A stretch of 64,000 nt of DNA from Sphingomonas donggukensis (GTDB lineage: Bacteria; Pseudomonadota; Alphaproteobacteria; Sphingomonadales; Sphingomonadaceae): the NCBI RefSeq assembly GCF_023674425.1, contig NZ_CP098401.1, positions 2,711,501 to 2,775,500 on the forward strand, read 5' to 3'. Position 1 is the first letter of the stretch, and each line of letters starts with the position of its first letter. Both the position numbers and the translations under genes were made by a program. Under the pieces are notes generated by a model. The model saw only the letters and a list, made by a program, of their open reading frames with translations. It ran no database searches and was not told the origin of the DNA. Shown one piece after another: positions 41,076-49,819 of the stretch.

Positions 41076-42431
41076 TTACAACCGCCGCCCGACCCACCAA
41101 AGTCGCACGCCGCCTAGAGCCGCCGCCGCGACCATGCCGAGGCCCGACGCCCACACCAGCGCCATCGCGCCCAGGCCTTGCCCGACCAGCCACCACCCCA
41201 GCCCGCCCGTCACCAGGAAGAACGCGACGATGCCGTTGATCCCCGCCGCGACCTGATCGCCAAGCGAGCGCAGCGCATAGACGAACACCACCTGCAACCC
41301 GTCGAACAGGATGAACGGTGCCCAGACGAGCAGCATCGCCGCCGCCAGCATCTGCGCTTCCGCCGTTGCCGGAAAAGCGCCCGTCACCGCCCGGTCGAAC
41401 ACGATCAGCCCCAGCGCCAGCGTGCCCGTCGCCAGCGCCGCCAGCCCCGCGGCGATGGCGGCACGGCGCGGGGCGTCGCGCGGCACGCCTTCGCCCACCG
41501 CATTGCCGACCCGCACCCCCGCCGCCGATCCCAGCCCCAGCGCCACCGCAAAGGTCACGTTGTGGATCGAGAACACGATCTGGAAGGCATGGGTGACGGC
41601 GTCGCCCAGCTGCGTCGACAGCGCGATCAGGATCGAGAAGCCGGCCAGTTCCAAGCCCGATGCGATCGCCGGCACGGTTCCGAACTTCAGCAACCGCCAT
41701 GCGCCCGCAACCGTGGCCGGCGTCAGATACGCCGCCCAGTCGCGCACCCCCCGCTCGGCGGCGCGGGGCAGGGTGGTCGCCGCGACCAGCATCAGCACCG
41801 CGCCTGCCACCGACGCCACTACGGTCGCCGCCGCCGCCCCGACCGCGCCCAGCATCGGCAGGCCCAGGTGCCCGCCCGACAGCGCCCACGCCAGCACGGC
41901 GTTGAGCGGCAGCGTGGCAAGATTGACCGTCATCACCCGACGCGGGCGGCTGACGCCTTCCAGAAAGAAGCTCGCCGCGATCAGCAACAGCTGGAACGGG
42001 TAGGCCAGCGCCATCGTCCGCACCACCGCCGCGGCGGCTGGCGCAATCCCCGGCGCGACCCCGACCGCGAGCAGCCCCGGCAGCGCAAAGGCATACAGCA
42101 CGCCTCCGCTTGCCAGCCCGAGCAGCGCGGCGAGCATGATCCCCTCGCGGAAGTGCTTACCCGTCGCGGGCAGGTCGCCCGCCCCATCGGCCCGCGACAC
42201 GAACACGATCACCCCCGACAGGCAGCCGAGCATCGTGACGATACCGATGAAGGTCAGCGCCCGGCTGGCCGACAACGCCGCGACTTCGTGGCCGCCGACC
42301 AGCCCGACGACCACGACGTCGGTCACGTGCAGGATCGTCCAGTTCAGGCCCGTCAGCACCACCGGCCAGGCGAGGCCGATGAGCGTGCGGGCCTCGCGGG
42401 CCGTGCTGGTGATCGGGGGCGGGGTGGCCAT
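41076..42431 (-). CDS. MATE family multidrug/metabolite exporter
   Basis: A 451-residue transporter with about 12 membrane spans in two similar halves, the MATE layout. The N-terminal half has LAWPVVLTGLNWTILHVTDVVVVGLVGGHE and the ALSASRALTF segment; the second half has SQLGDAVTHAFQIVFSIHN and AAGVRVGNAVGEG, a motif present in NorM-like proteins. It exports cationic compounds with Na+ or H+ entry. No regulator is adjacent. It is convergent with the ABC exporter gene. Confidence 0.9.
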   Translation of the reverse strand: MATPPPITSTAREARTLIGLAWPVVLTGLNWTILHVTDVVVVGLVGGHEVAALSASRALTFIGIVTMLGCLSGVIVFVSRADGAGDLPATGKHFREGIMLAALLGLASGGVLYAFALPGLLAVGVAPGIAPAAAAVVRTMALAYPFQLLLIAASFFLEGVSRPRRVMTVNLATLPLNAVLAWALSGGHLGLPMLGAVGAAAATVVASVAGAVLMLVAATTLPRAAERGVRDWAAYLTPATVAGAWRLLKFGTVPAIASGLELAGFSILIALSTQLGDAVTHAFQIVFSIHNVTFAVALGLGSAAGVRVGNAVGEGVPRDAPRRAAIAAGLAALATGTLALGLIVFDRAVTGAFPATAEAQMLAAAMLLVWAPFILFDGLQVVFVYALRSLGDQVAAGINGIVAFFLVTGGLGWWLVGQGLGAMALVWASGLGMVAAAALGGVRLWWVGRRL

Positions 42432-42544
42432 GGGAGGCGGGGGCTCTACCCGCTCCCGCGACGAAGCGCCATTGCCAGCCCGGTTTGGAGTTGCTAGGGG
42501 CGCTCGCCTTACCAGACACCGGCACTCGCCCGGTGGTTTCTAAT

Positions 42545-42631
42545 GCGGCCGTGGCGGAACTGGTAGACGCGCAACGTTGAGGTCGTTGTGGGCGAAAGCC
42601 CGTGGAAGTTCGAGTCTTCTCGGCCGCACCA
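42545..42631 (+). tRNA. tRNA-Leu (anticodon GAG)
   Basis: An 87-base leucine tRNA with a long variable arm. The acceptor arms GCGGCCG and CGGCCGC pair perfectly, followed by discriminator A (42628) and encoded CCA (42629-42631). The anticodon stem CAACG / CGTTG holds loop TTGAGGT with anticodon GAG at 42579-42581, reading CTC and CTT. A D-arm GGTAGAC and T-loop TTCGAGT are visible. Confidence 0.95.
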
Positions 42632-42640
42632 GAAACTACG

Positions 42641-42668
42641 AAGGGGCCCCATCGTGGGCCCCTTTTTC
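42641..42668 (+). terminator. Rho-independent terminator after tRNA-Leu
   Basis: Perfect nine-base stem AAGGGGCCC (42641-42649) / GGGCCCCTT (42656-42664) with a six-base loop, followed by a run of T. It lies 10 bases after the tRNA CCA and just beyond the end of the convergent Hsp70-like gene. Confidence 0.85.
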
Positions 42669-42677
42669 GTATGGGCG

Positions 42678-43952
42678 TCAGGCGGCCCAGGCCGTGATGT
42701 CGTCCTCCGCCCCGATCAGTGCCAGGCCATGCGCGATCGACGTCAGCTCGCCGCCGGTCGCGATCCGGTCCGCGCCGAACCGGCCCGTGAACAGCTGACG
42801 GATGCGCGGGATCAGCGATGTGCCGCCGGTCAGGAACACGCGGTCGATCGCCACTGCCGTCACGTCGGCGCCGGCCAGGGCGCGGTCGACCGCGGCCTCG
42901 ATCCGGACGATGTCGGGCGCGATCCATGCCTCGAATTCCGCGCGCGTGACGTCGGCTGCGATCTTCAGCCCGCCGCCATCGAAGGTGAAGGTCGCGGTGT
43001 CCGCGCTCGACAGTGCCCGCTTCACCCGGCCGACCGCATCGTACAGGCGATACCCCTGCTCGGATTCGATCACCGCGATCATCCGCGCGATGGCATCCGG
43101 GTCAGTGGCGGCGCGACGCAGCGTCTCGAGCTCGGCGAGCGTCTTGCGGTTGCGCATCAACGCCAGGCGCGACCAGTCGGCGAAATCGGCGAAATGCCCG
43201 CGCGGGATTTCCAGCAGCTTGTCGAACGACCGATACGTGCCGCCCTTGCCCAGCAGCGGCAGGACGAGGTGTTCGAGGATGCGGTAGTCGAAGCGATCGC
43301 CGGCGATCCCGACCCCGGCATGGGCCAGCGGCTCGCACCGCCGCGCCGCGCCGGGGGCAGCGATGCGGACGACCGAGAAATCGGACGTACCGCCGCCGAA
43401 ATCGGCGACCAGCACGGTCGCGGGGCGGTCGATCCGCGCGGCATAGCTGAACGCCGCGCCCATCGGCTCATAGACATAGTGAACCTCGGCCCCCAATCGC
43501 GCGAACACCGCATCGTAGCGGCGGCGGGCGAGCGCCTCGTCGGGACGGTGGCCGGCATATTCGACCGGTCGCCCGACGATGACCCGCGTCGCGCCGCTCA
43601 GCGCGCCATGCGCCCGCGCCGCCATCCGGTCGAGGAACAAGCCGCCCAGATCCTCGAAGGCATAGCGCTTGCCGAACAGGGTCGCCGCATCGAAGCTGGC
43701 GCTGGCGGCGACCGACTTGAACGACTGGAGGAACCGGCTGCCTTCCGGAAACTCGAGATATTCGGCGATCGCCCACGGCCCCGCGGCGATGTGGATGCCG
43801 GCGTCTTCCCAGAAGCACAATGCGGAGCGGAACACCGCGTCGCTGCCCTCCGGCCCGTCGATTGCGACGAGGTCCGCGGTGCCCCCGCGCGCCACCGCGG
43901 CGACCGAATTGGTCGTGCCGAAATCGAAACCAAGGGCAAAGGGCGCGGACAT
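42678..43952 (-). CDS. Hsp70-family protein, YegD-like (ATPase domain only)
   Basis: A 424-residue actin-fold ATPase related to DnaK. It has phosphate-1 motif FDFGTTNS, phosphate-2 VADFGGGTSDFS and the adenosine motif FLTGGTSLIPRI, so nucleotide binding looks intact. The peptide-binding domain of DnaK is missing, as in YegD-type proteins, and its partner is unknown. An inserted region (about residues 215-320) replaces part of the usual subdomain IIB. It lies near the motB end with a hairpin between. Confidence 0.86.
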   Translation of the reverse strand: MSAPFALGFDFGTTNSVAAVARGGTADLVAIDGPEGSDAVFRSALCFWEDAGIHIAAGPWAIAEYLEFPEGSRFLQSFKSVAASASFDAATLFGKRYAFEDLGGLFLDRMAARAHGALSGATRVIVGRPVEYAGHRPDEALARRRYDAVFARLGAEVHYVYEPMGAAFSYAARIDRPATVLVADFGGGTSDFSVVRIAAPGAARRCEPLAHAGVGIAGDRFDYRILEHLVLPLLGKGGTYRSFDKLLEIPRGHFADFADWSRLALMRNRKTLAELETLRRAATDPDAIARMIAVIESEQGYRLYDAVGRVKRALSSADTATFTFDGGGLKIAADVTRAEFEAWIAPDIVRIEAAVDRALAGADVTAVAIDRVFLTGGTSLIPRIRQLFTGRFGADRIATGGELTSIAHGLALIGAEDDITAWAA

Positions 43953-44003
43953 GGGCCGCGGCGCTTACACGGGGGAAGGGGAGGGCGCTAGGTTCCGGCT
44001 CAA

Positions 44004-44023
44004 CTCCCTTCCCTGGAAGGGAG
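44004..44023. terminator. Hairpin downstream of motB
   Basis: Perfect nine-base arms CTCCCTTCC / GGAAGGGAG around two bases, 19 bases after the motB stop codon on the minus strand. It lacks a following T-run and may end the flagellar transcript or act as a 3' stabiliser. Confidence 0.45.
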
Positions 44024-44041
44024 GGGAGAATGACACGGCCG

Positions 44042-44950
44042 CTACTGCCCGAAACTGCCCCCACGATACAGCAGGGTGATCGCCACGCGGCGGTTGCGCG
44101 GGTCGGCGGTGTTGTCGCCGATCATCGGCTCGCGGTCGGCGACGCCCTCGATCCGTTCGAACCGCGCTTCCTCGACGCCGCCTGATGCCAGCCGCCGACG
44201 CGTCGCCTCGGCACGGCTGGACGACAGCATCCAGTTGTTCATCGCCCGCGGGTCACCATAGGGCACGCTGTCGGTATGGCCACGGATCATGATCGGGTTC
44301 TGCGTGCCGCGGATCGCGTCGGCGACCAGCCCGATCAGCCCCGACGCCTCCGGCACCAGCGCGGTCGTGCCGAGCGCGAACATCGAATAATCGGCGTCGT
44401 CGACCAGGTCGATGCGCATGCCGTCGCGGGTCATCACGAAGCGGACGTGCTTGCCGAGCTTCGCCAGCTTCGCGTTCGATGCGATCTGCGCCTCGACCTG
44501 GCGCTTCATGCGGCTGAACGTCTTCGCATCCTCGGCGCGGGTCGCCATCGTCTTCAGCGAGCCCTTGTCGCCCGATCCCTCGCGGTTGCCGCCGGTCGCG
44601 GCGACCGGGATGGTCAGCGACCGGGTGCCCGTCTGCTGCGCCTTGTGGGGATAATTGTCCTTGTCGGTGATCGACGACCCGCCGAAAATGCCGTTGGAGC
44701 CGGCCGAATTCTTTTTCATCTCGACCAGCGTCGGCGTGAAGTAATCGGCGATCGACTTGCGCTGCTTCTCGGTGGTGGCGCCAAGGATCCAGAGCAGCAG
44801 GAAGAACGCCATCATTGCCGTCACGAAATCGGCATAGGCGACCTTCCACGCGCCGCCGTGATGGCCGCCGTGGCCGGCGTCGATGATCTTCTTGACGATG
44901 ATGATCTTGGGCGGCTGGTTCGACCCGTGCGGAGCGCGTGCGGCGGCCAT
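44042..44950 (-). CDS. motB: Flagellar motor stator protein MotB
   Basis: A 302-residue stator subunit. A short cytoplasmic N-terminus, then one membrane span (about 37-58) with the proton-binding Asp41 in AYADFVTAMMAFFLLLW, a plug/linker region rich in Ser/Thr/Gly, and a C-terminal OmpA-like peptidoglycan-binding domain (about 180-295) with IMIRGHTDSVPYGD, SSSRAEATRRRL and DPRNRRVAI. With MotA it converts proton flow into torque. The ATG at 44950 follows GGGAGG by nine bases. A 120-base palindromic structure lies in the gap to motA. Confidence 0.93.
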   Translation of the reverse strand: MAAARAPHGSNQPPKIIIVKKIIDAGHGGHHGGAWKVAYADFVTAMMAFFLLLWILGATTEKQRKSIADYFTPTLVEMKKNSAGSNGIFGGSSITDKDNYPHKAQQTGTRSLTIPVAATGGNREGSGDKGSLKTMATRAEDAKTFSRMKRQVEAQIASNAKLAKLGKHVRFVMTRDGMRIDLVDDADYSMFALGTTALVPEASGLIGLVADAIRGTQNPIMIRGHTDSVPYGDPRAMNNWMLSSSRAEATRRRLASGGVEEARFERIEGVADREPMIGDNTADPRNRRVAITLLYRGGSFGQ

Positions 44951-44974
44951 TATGCGGCGCCTCCCGGCGCGCGG

Positions 44975-45094
44975 CGGCACCGGCCCGCTCCCCTGCCTGG
45001 CCACCCATATGTGTAGCCTAGCTGGGTGGCCGACCGGGTCCCCGCAAAGTAAAATTTTGCGAGGTGCCCCGGGTGGGGGAGCGGGCCGGTGCCG
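44975..45094 (-). promoter_or_regulatory. Nested palindrome (possible three-way RNA junction) in the motA-motB gap
   Basis: Outer perfect 19-base arms 44975-44993 and 45076-45094 enclose two further hairpins: GGCCACCCA / TGGGTGGCC (44999-45007 / 45023-45031) and CGCAAA / TTTGCG (45043-45048 / 45056-45061). The transcript could fold as a closing stem with two side arms. The motB Shine-Dalgarno sequence lies about nine bases past the structure, so control of motB translation or of mRNA ends is plausible. A mobile palindromic element is the alternative. Confidence 0.7.
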
Positions 45095-45119
45095 ATCATC
45101 GGCGGGAGCCGATCAGGAA

Positions 45120-45983
45120 TCACCGTCCGCGCAGCCCGTCGAAGACTTCGCCAAAGCCGGGCTGGTTCGCATGCGCGATGCCCGAGCGGGCGGCCTCGAT
45201 CACCAGCGGCTGCGGGTGGCCGTGGAGCGAGGCGATGATGATCTGCTTGACCACATGATAGATCGCGCCGTCGGCGTCGATCACCTGCTGCAACCGGTTG
45301 GCGAGCGGGCCGACGATACCGTAGGCGAGCAGCACGCCGAGGAAGGTGCCGACCAGCGCGGAGCCGATCATGCCGCCCAGGATCGCAGGCGGCTTGTCGA
45401 TCGATCCCATCGTCTTCACCACGCCCAGCACCGCAGCGACGATGCCGAGCGCGGGCAGCGCGTCGCCCAGCGACGTCAGCGTGCCCTGCGGCCCCTGCAC
45501 CTCGTGATGGTGGGTCTTGATCGCGTTATCCATCACTTCCTCGACCGCGTGGACGTCGAGCGTGCCCGACGACACCACGACCAGCCGCAGCGTGTCGGCG
45601 ATCAGGTTGATGAGCGTGTGGTCGGCCAGCAGCCGCGGATATTCGGCAAAGATCGCCGACGACGCCGGATCCTCGACATGCGGCTCCAGTGCGATGGGCC
45701 CGTCGGTGCGCAGCATCTTCATCAGCTTCGACACCAGGAAGATCGTGTCGAGGTAATCCTGCTTCTTGTACTTGGGCCCCTTGAACACCTTGCCGAGGCC
45801 ACCGCCGATCGCCTTCAGCTCCTTGCCCGAATTGCCGATGATGAGCGCGCCGATCGCGGCGCCGCCGATGATGAGCATCTCGTGCGGGACGGCGTGCAGG
45901 ACAGGCCCCAGTGCACCGCCGGTGATGACGAAACCGCCGAACACCATCGCGAGCAGGACGACCAGGCCGATGACAGGAAACAT
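45120..45983 (-). CDS. motA: Flagellar motor stator protein MotA
   Basis: A 287-residue stator subunit with four membrane spans: MFPVIGLVVLLAMVFGGFV (about 1-20), one near 35-55, and a pair near 165-220 (PALGIVAAVLGVVKTMGSI, MIGSALVGTFLGVLLAYGI). The large cytoplasmic loop (about 60-165) carries the basic and acidic residues that touch FliG. The family's conserved prolines in the GDALPALG turn are present. The ATG at 45983 gives a span immediately after the start, which is normal for MotA. It lies 127 bases below flgL. Confidence 0.93.
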   Translation of the reverse strand: MFPVIGLVVLLAMVFGGFVITGGALGPVLHAVPHEMLIIGGAAIGALIIGNSGKELKAIGGGLGKVFKGPKYKKQDYLDTIFLVSKLMKMLRTDGPIALEPHVEDPASSAIFAEYPRLLADHTLINLIADTLRLVVVSSGTLDVHAVEEVMDNAIKTHHHEVQGPQGTLTSLGDALPALGIVAAVLGVVKTMGSIDKPPAILGGMIGSALVGTFLGVLLAYGIVGPLANRLQQVIDADGAIYHVVKQIIIASLHGHPQPLVIEAARSGIAHANQPGFGEVFDGLRGR

Positions 45984-46025
45984 GGATACACCAACCCCCA
46001 CAACGCGTGCCGCAACCCACAAGGG

Positions 46026-46052
46026 TTAACGGACGCCGTTTGCCATCCTTGG
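46026..46052 (-). promoter_or_regulatory. Weak candidate sigma-28 promoter upstream of motA
   Basis: On the minus strand a -35-like CCAA and a -10-like TCCGTTAA are separated by 15 bases; eight of twelve positions match the FliA consensus TAAA-N15-GCCGATAA. The -10 shares CCGTTA with the flagellin promoter. It would add late expression of the stator to read-through from the flg operon. Confidence 0.3.
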
Positions 46053-46110
46053 CGGCAGGAGGTGGGGATTTGGTTAACGACGGCGCCGAATTTGTCGCGC
46101 CGTGCGCGCT

Positions 46111-47007
46111 TCAGCGAATGTAATCGAACAGCGACAGCGAGGTCAGCTTCGTAAAGCTCGCCTGCGTCGCCTGCAGCACGGTCAGCGTCTTCTGCAGCTC
46201 GGTGATCGTCTGCGTCACGTCGACGTCCTCGATGCCCGTGCGCACTTCCTCGCGCGCGGTGGCGATGTCGGCCAGGCGCGCGGTCTCGAGGTCGAGCCGC
46301 GCACCGCGTGCGCCCGCCGATGCGCGGGCGTCGGTGACCGCGCCGAGCGCCGCCTGCACGTCGGCGATGCCGCTGCCGATACCGGTTCCCGCGCGCAGCG
46401 AATCGGCGACGGATTTGACGATCGCGAAGACGTCGCTCGTCCCGGCGGCGGTGGCGACGCCGCCGAAGATGCGCTCGCCGCTGACGGTCGCCTGGATCGA
46501 TGCCCCGCCGATGGGGATGGGGGAGGATTCGCCGCTGCCGCCGTAGCTGACGGTGCCGTCGGCGTTGAGCGTATAGGGCGTCGCCTCGCTCGCGCCGCTG
46601 AACAGCGGGCTGCCGCGCGAATCGGTAGCGTTGGCGAGGCGCACGATATCCTCGAGCACCGCATCCAGCTGGGTCGCGATCGCCGATTTCTGGTCCGCCG
46701 ACAGCGTGTCGGACGCGCCCTGCACGACCAGCTCGTTTGCGCGCTGCAACTGGGTTTCGATCGCCGACAGCGCCGTATCGGATGCGGTGACCAGACTGGC
46801 GGCCAGCTGCACGTTCGCGGCATTCTGCACATCGTCGGTGGCGGCGCGCTTCAGCGTGTTCAGCTGGCGATAGCCCGCGGCATCGTTCGACGGCGCGACG
46901 ATGCGCTTGCCGGTCGCGATCTGGGTCTGGAGCGTGTCGGCGCGCGCGGTCAGGCCGCCCATCGACTGCGCGGCGCGATCGTACAGCAGGGAGGAGGAGA
47001 TGCGCAT
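46111..47007 (-). CDS. flgL: Flagellar hook-associated protein 3 (FlgL)
   Basis: A 298-residue hook-filament junction protein, of the usual length for FlgL. Its N-terminal flagellin-like helix MRISSSLLYDRAAQSM and TLQTQIATGKRIVAPSNDAAG match the family, as does the C-terminal helix TELQKTLTVLQATQASFTKL. It forms the ring between FlgK and filament. It is the last rod/hook gene of the minus-strand operon, with a ten-base gap after flgK. Confidence 0.92.
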   Translation of the reverse strand: MRISSSLLYDRAAQSMGGLTARADTLQTQIATGKRIVAPSNDAAGYRQLNTLKRAATDDVQNAANVQLAASLVTASDTALSAIETQLQRANELVVQGASDTLSADQKSAIATQLDAVLEDIVRLANATDSRGSPLFSGASEATPYTLNADGTVSYGGSGESSPIPIGGASIQATVSGERIFGGVATAAGTSDVFAIVKSVADSLRAGTGIGSGIADVQAALGAVTDARASAGARGARLDLETARLADIATAREEVRTGIEDVDVTQTITELQKTLTVLQATQASFTKLTSLSLFDYIR

Positions 47008-47017
47008 GCCGGCTGTC

Positions 47018-48367
47018 CTAGCGGATGTCGATGATGGTCTGCAGGATCTCGCGCGCGACCTGGATCACCCGGCCCGATGCCTGATACGCCTGCTGGAAGC
47101 GGATGAGATTCACCGCTTCCTCGTCGAGGTCGACGCCGCTCACGCCCTCGCGCGCGGCGACCGCGGCATCGCGGATCGTGCCCTGCGCGCTCGCCACGTC
47201 GCGGCGCGCGGACAGCGCGGCGGCGTTGGCGGTGACGCTGTCGGCCAGCCGCGTCTCGAACGCGCCGTCGGTGCGAAAGGCGGCGAGCGCGGCCATGTTG
47301 CCGTTGCCGCGCACCCCTTCGCCGACCGCCGCCGCGGCGATGCCGCGCGGGTCGGTCAGCGTCATCTGGATCTCGGTCGGGGTGGCGCCGACGGTAAACA
47401 TCGGCTGGCCGGCAGCGCCGTCGAGATCGCGGCCATCGGCCTGAAGCTCGTTGATCCCGGTCGTGAAGCGGGTGGCGAGATCGTCGAGCGTCTCGCGCGC
47501 GGCCACGACGCGTGCGGCGCCATCGGCGATGCCGGCAAGCGTCCCGCCGTGCGCGGGGATCAGCTCTGTCCCGCCGCCGCGATTCGCCGCGAACGAGACG
47601 CCACCGCTTGCGTTCATCGTAAAGGTCACGAAGGCGGACCCGGCGGCATCGGCCAGCACCGGGCCGGTGCTGCCGCCGGCGCGCGCCGTGGCGCGGCCAT
47701 AGGCGTCGGTCTGCACGTCGACATCGACCAGCGCGCTCATCGATTCGAGCACCCGGTCGCGTTCGTCGAACAAGGCGGCCTGTTCGACCGAAGCGGGCTT
47801 CGCGCGGGTCAGGCTGGCGTTCACGCGGGCCAGAGCGTCGGACAGATCGGTCAGTTTCCTCGCGGCATCGTTGCCGCTGCCCTTCAGGTCGGCGCGCGCG
47901 GCGTCGATCGCACGGCCCGTGCCGGCGAATGCGGATGCCAGGCTCGATGCGGTCTCCAGCATCACGGCGCGCGGGGCGCCGGCGGCGGGGTCGGCGGCGA
48001 CCGCCTTGCCGGCGTTGAAGAATGCGGTCAGCCGCTCGCCGAGCTGGTTGCCGGTCAGCGCGCCCTCGACCCGGTCGAGCCAAATCACGCCGGTTTCGGT
48101 ACGCGCCAGGTCGGCGCCCGCGACGCGGACCTCGGCGACCTTGAACGCATCCGCCGAGCGGGCGATGCCGGTAACGATCGATCCGTTGCCGCCCAGGTTG
48201 GTGGTCTGGCCCAGCGACATGCTGGTCGCGCGCGTGACCTCGGCGATGGTCGCGGTGCGCCGCGCATAGCCTGCGGTGCCCGCGTTCGCGATATTCTCGG
48301 ACGTGGTGCCCAGCGCCGCCTGATAGGCGCGCACACCCGAATAGCCGATGGTGAACAGGTCGCTCAC
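47018..48367 (-). CDS. flgK: Flagellar hook-associated protein 1 (FlgK)
   Basis: A 449-residue hook-filament junction protein. The N-terminal rod-type block FTIGYSGVRAYQAALGTTSENIANAGTAGYARR and the C-terminal EAVNLIRFQQAYQASGRVIQVAREILQTII match FlgK. The GTG start shares its last two bases with the flgJ stop codon (GTGA), so it is coupled to flgJ. FlgK caps the hook so FlgL and flagellin can be added. Confidence 0.93.
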   Translation of the reverse strand: MSDLFTIGYSGVRAYQAALGTTSENIANAGTAGYARRTATIAEVTRATSMSLGQTTNLGGNGSIVTGIARSADAFKVAEVRVAGADLARTETGVIWLDRVEGALTGNQLGERLTAFFNAGKAVAADPAAGAPRAVMLETASSLASAFAGTGRAIDAARADLKGSGNDAARKLTDLSDALARVNASLTRAKPASVEQAALFDERDRVLESMSALVDVDVQTDAYGRATARAGGSTGPVLADAAGSAFVTFTMNASGGVSFAANRGGGTELIPAHGGTLAGIADGAARVVAARETLDDLATRFTTGINELQADGRDLDGAAGQPMFTVGATPTEIQMTLTDPRGIAAAAVGEGVRGNGNMAALAAFRTDGAFETRLADSVTANAAALSARRDVASAQGTIRDAAVAAREGVSGVDLDEEAVNLIRFQQAYQASGRVIQVAREILQTIIDIR

Positions 48368-48717
48368 GGCGTCGCCTCACCGTCGCCAGCTGCCGGGGCG
48401 GCTGCGCCCTGCGTCTTCTCGAGGAATGCGGTCATCGCCTTGCCGATGCCCATCGGCGCGTGGCTCGCCATGCTCTCGGCGATGCGGCCGTCGAACATGT
48501 CGCGGAATTGCTCGCCCGCCTTGTTGTCGAACAGGCCGTCGCCAAGCTTGGCTGCGCGCATCGACTTCAGCATCATGCCGGTGAAGATAGCCTCGAACCG
48601 CTCGCCCGCCTTCTGCAGGTTCGCGTCGGACTTCAGCCGCGACGTGTCGTTCGACACGCCGCCGGCGGTTCCGGCGATACCGTTGAGCGGCATGGTCGAG
48701 GCGGGGATCTGGGTCAC
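48364..48717 (-). CDS. flgJ: Rod-binding protein FlgJ, single-domain form
   Basis: A 117-residue rod-capping protein. It holds only the N-terminal rod-binding domain: LQKAGERFEAIFTGMMLKSMR, LFDNKAGEQFRDMFDGRIAESMA. The muramidase domain of enteric FlgJ is absent; the separate SLT protein at 57595 probably supplies the cell-wall cut. It starts at a GTG overlapping the flgI stop. Confidence 0.88.
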   Translation of the reverse strand: MTQIPASTMPLNGIAGTAGGVSNDTSRLKSDANLQKAGERFEAIFTGMMLKSMRAAKLGDGLFDNKAGEQFRDMFDGRIAESMASHAPMGIGKAMTAFLEKTQGAAAPAAGDGEATP

Positions 48718-49808
48718 AGGACGATCAGCTCCGCCTTCAGCGCGCCGGCTTCCTTCAGCGCCTCCAGGATCGCGACCAGGTCGGCCGGCGATGCGCCGAT
48801 GGCGTTCACCGCCTTCACGACGTCGGCGAGCTTCGGTCCGGGTGCGAACAGGAACATCGGGCGCTTCTCTTCCTCGATACCGACGGCACTTTTCTGCTCC
48901 AGCGCCGTCTCGCCCTTCGAAAAGGGTGCCGGCTGGCTGATGCGCTGCTGTTCATCAATACGAACAGTAAGTTTACCATGTGTTACCGCAGCGGGGCTGA
49001 CCCGGACGGCCGAGTTGATGACGACGGTGCCGGTGCGCGCGTTGACGATGACCTTGGCCGGCGCCTCGGCGGAGGTGACGTCGAGGTTCTCGATTCCGCT
49101 CATCGCGGTCGCGCGGACGTCGGCGCCGGCGGGGGCGTTCACCGCGATCGACACGCCGTCCAGCGCGCGGGCGGTGCCCATGCCGTAGCGCGCGTTGATC
49201 GCGTTCGCGACGTTTTGCGCGGTGGTGAAGTCGGCGCGCGCCAGGTTGAAGGTGAGGGTTGGGGCCGACGCAAATCCGGTATCGACCGCGCGCTCGACCG
49301 TCGCTCCCTCGGGGATGCGGCCCGACGAGGGGACGTTGACGACGATCTTCGACCCGTCGGCGCCTTCCGCACCCAGGCCGCCGACCGCGAGGTTGCCCTG
49401 CGCCATCGCATAGATCGCGCCGTCCGCACCGTAGAGCGGCGACAGAATCAGCGTGCCGCCGCGCAAGCTCTTGGCCTTGCCCATCGACGACACGGTGATG
49501 TCGAGCTTCTGGCCGGGCTTCGCGAAGGCTGGCAGTTCCGCGGTGATCATCACGACCGCGGCGTTCTTCAGCCCCGGATTGGCGCCCGGCGGCAGCTGCA
49601 GTCCGAAGCGCGACGTGACGCCCTTCATCGACTGGACGGTATATTCCAGGTTGTCGTCGCCCGTGCCCGGCAGGCCGACGACGACGCCGTATCCGGTCAG
49701 CTGGTTGGTGCGGATGCCCTGGAAGGTGCCGAGATCCTTGATGCGGTCGGCGTGCGCCGGCGTCGCGATCAGGAGCGCGGTCAGCGCGGCGAGGAGAAGG
49801 CGGATCAT
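48714..49808 (-). CDS. flgI: Flagellar P-ring protein FlgI
   Basis: A 364-residue periplasmic P-ring protein with a signal peptide (LLLAALTALLIATPAHA, cut near residue 20). The conserved start RIKDLGTFQGIRTNQLTGYG, VVGLPGTGDD, and the ending PADLVAILEALKEAGALKAEL identify it. The ATG at 49808 is chosen to give a normal signal peptide. It needs FlgA for assembly; flgA is in the divergent operon. Confidence 0.95.
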   Translation of the reverse strand: MIRLLLAALTALLIATPAHADRIKDLGTFQGIRTNQLTGYGVVVGLPGTGDDNLEYTVQSMKGVTSRFGLQLPPGANPGLKNAAVVMITAELPAFAKPGQKLDITVSSMGKAKSLRGGTLILSPLYGADGAIYAMAQGNLAVGGLGAEGADGSKIVVNVPSSGRIPEGATVERAVDTGFASAPTLTFNLARADFTTAQNVANAINARYGMGTARALDGVSIAVNAPAGADVRATAMSGIENLDVTSAEAPAKVIVNARTGTVVINSAVRVSPAAVTHGKLTVRIDEQQRISQPAPFSKGETALEQKSAVGIEEEKRPMFLFAPGPKLADVVKAVNAIGASPADLVAILEALKEAGALKAELIVL

Positions 49809-49819
49809 GCGTGGGAACC

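Noticed and set aside
45984..46010. A sigma-54 promoter before motA (CGGCACG ... GTGG)
   Set aside because: The -24 part matches but the -12 GC is replaced by GG, so the essential pair is missing.
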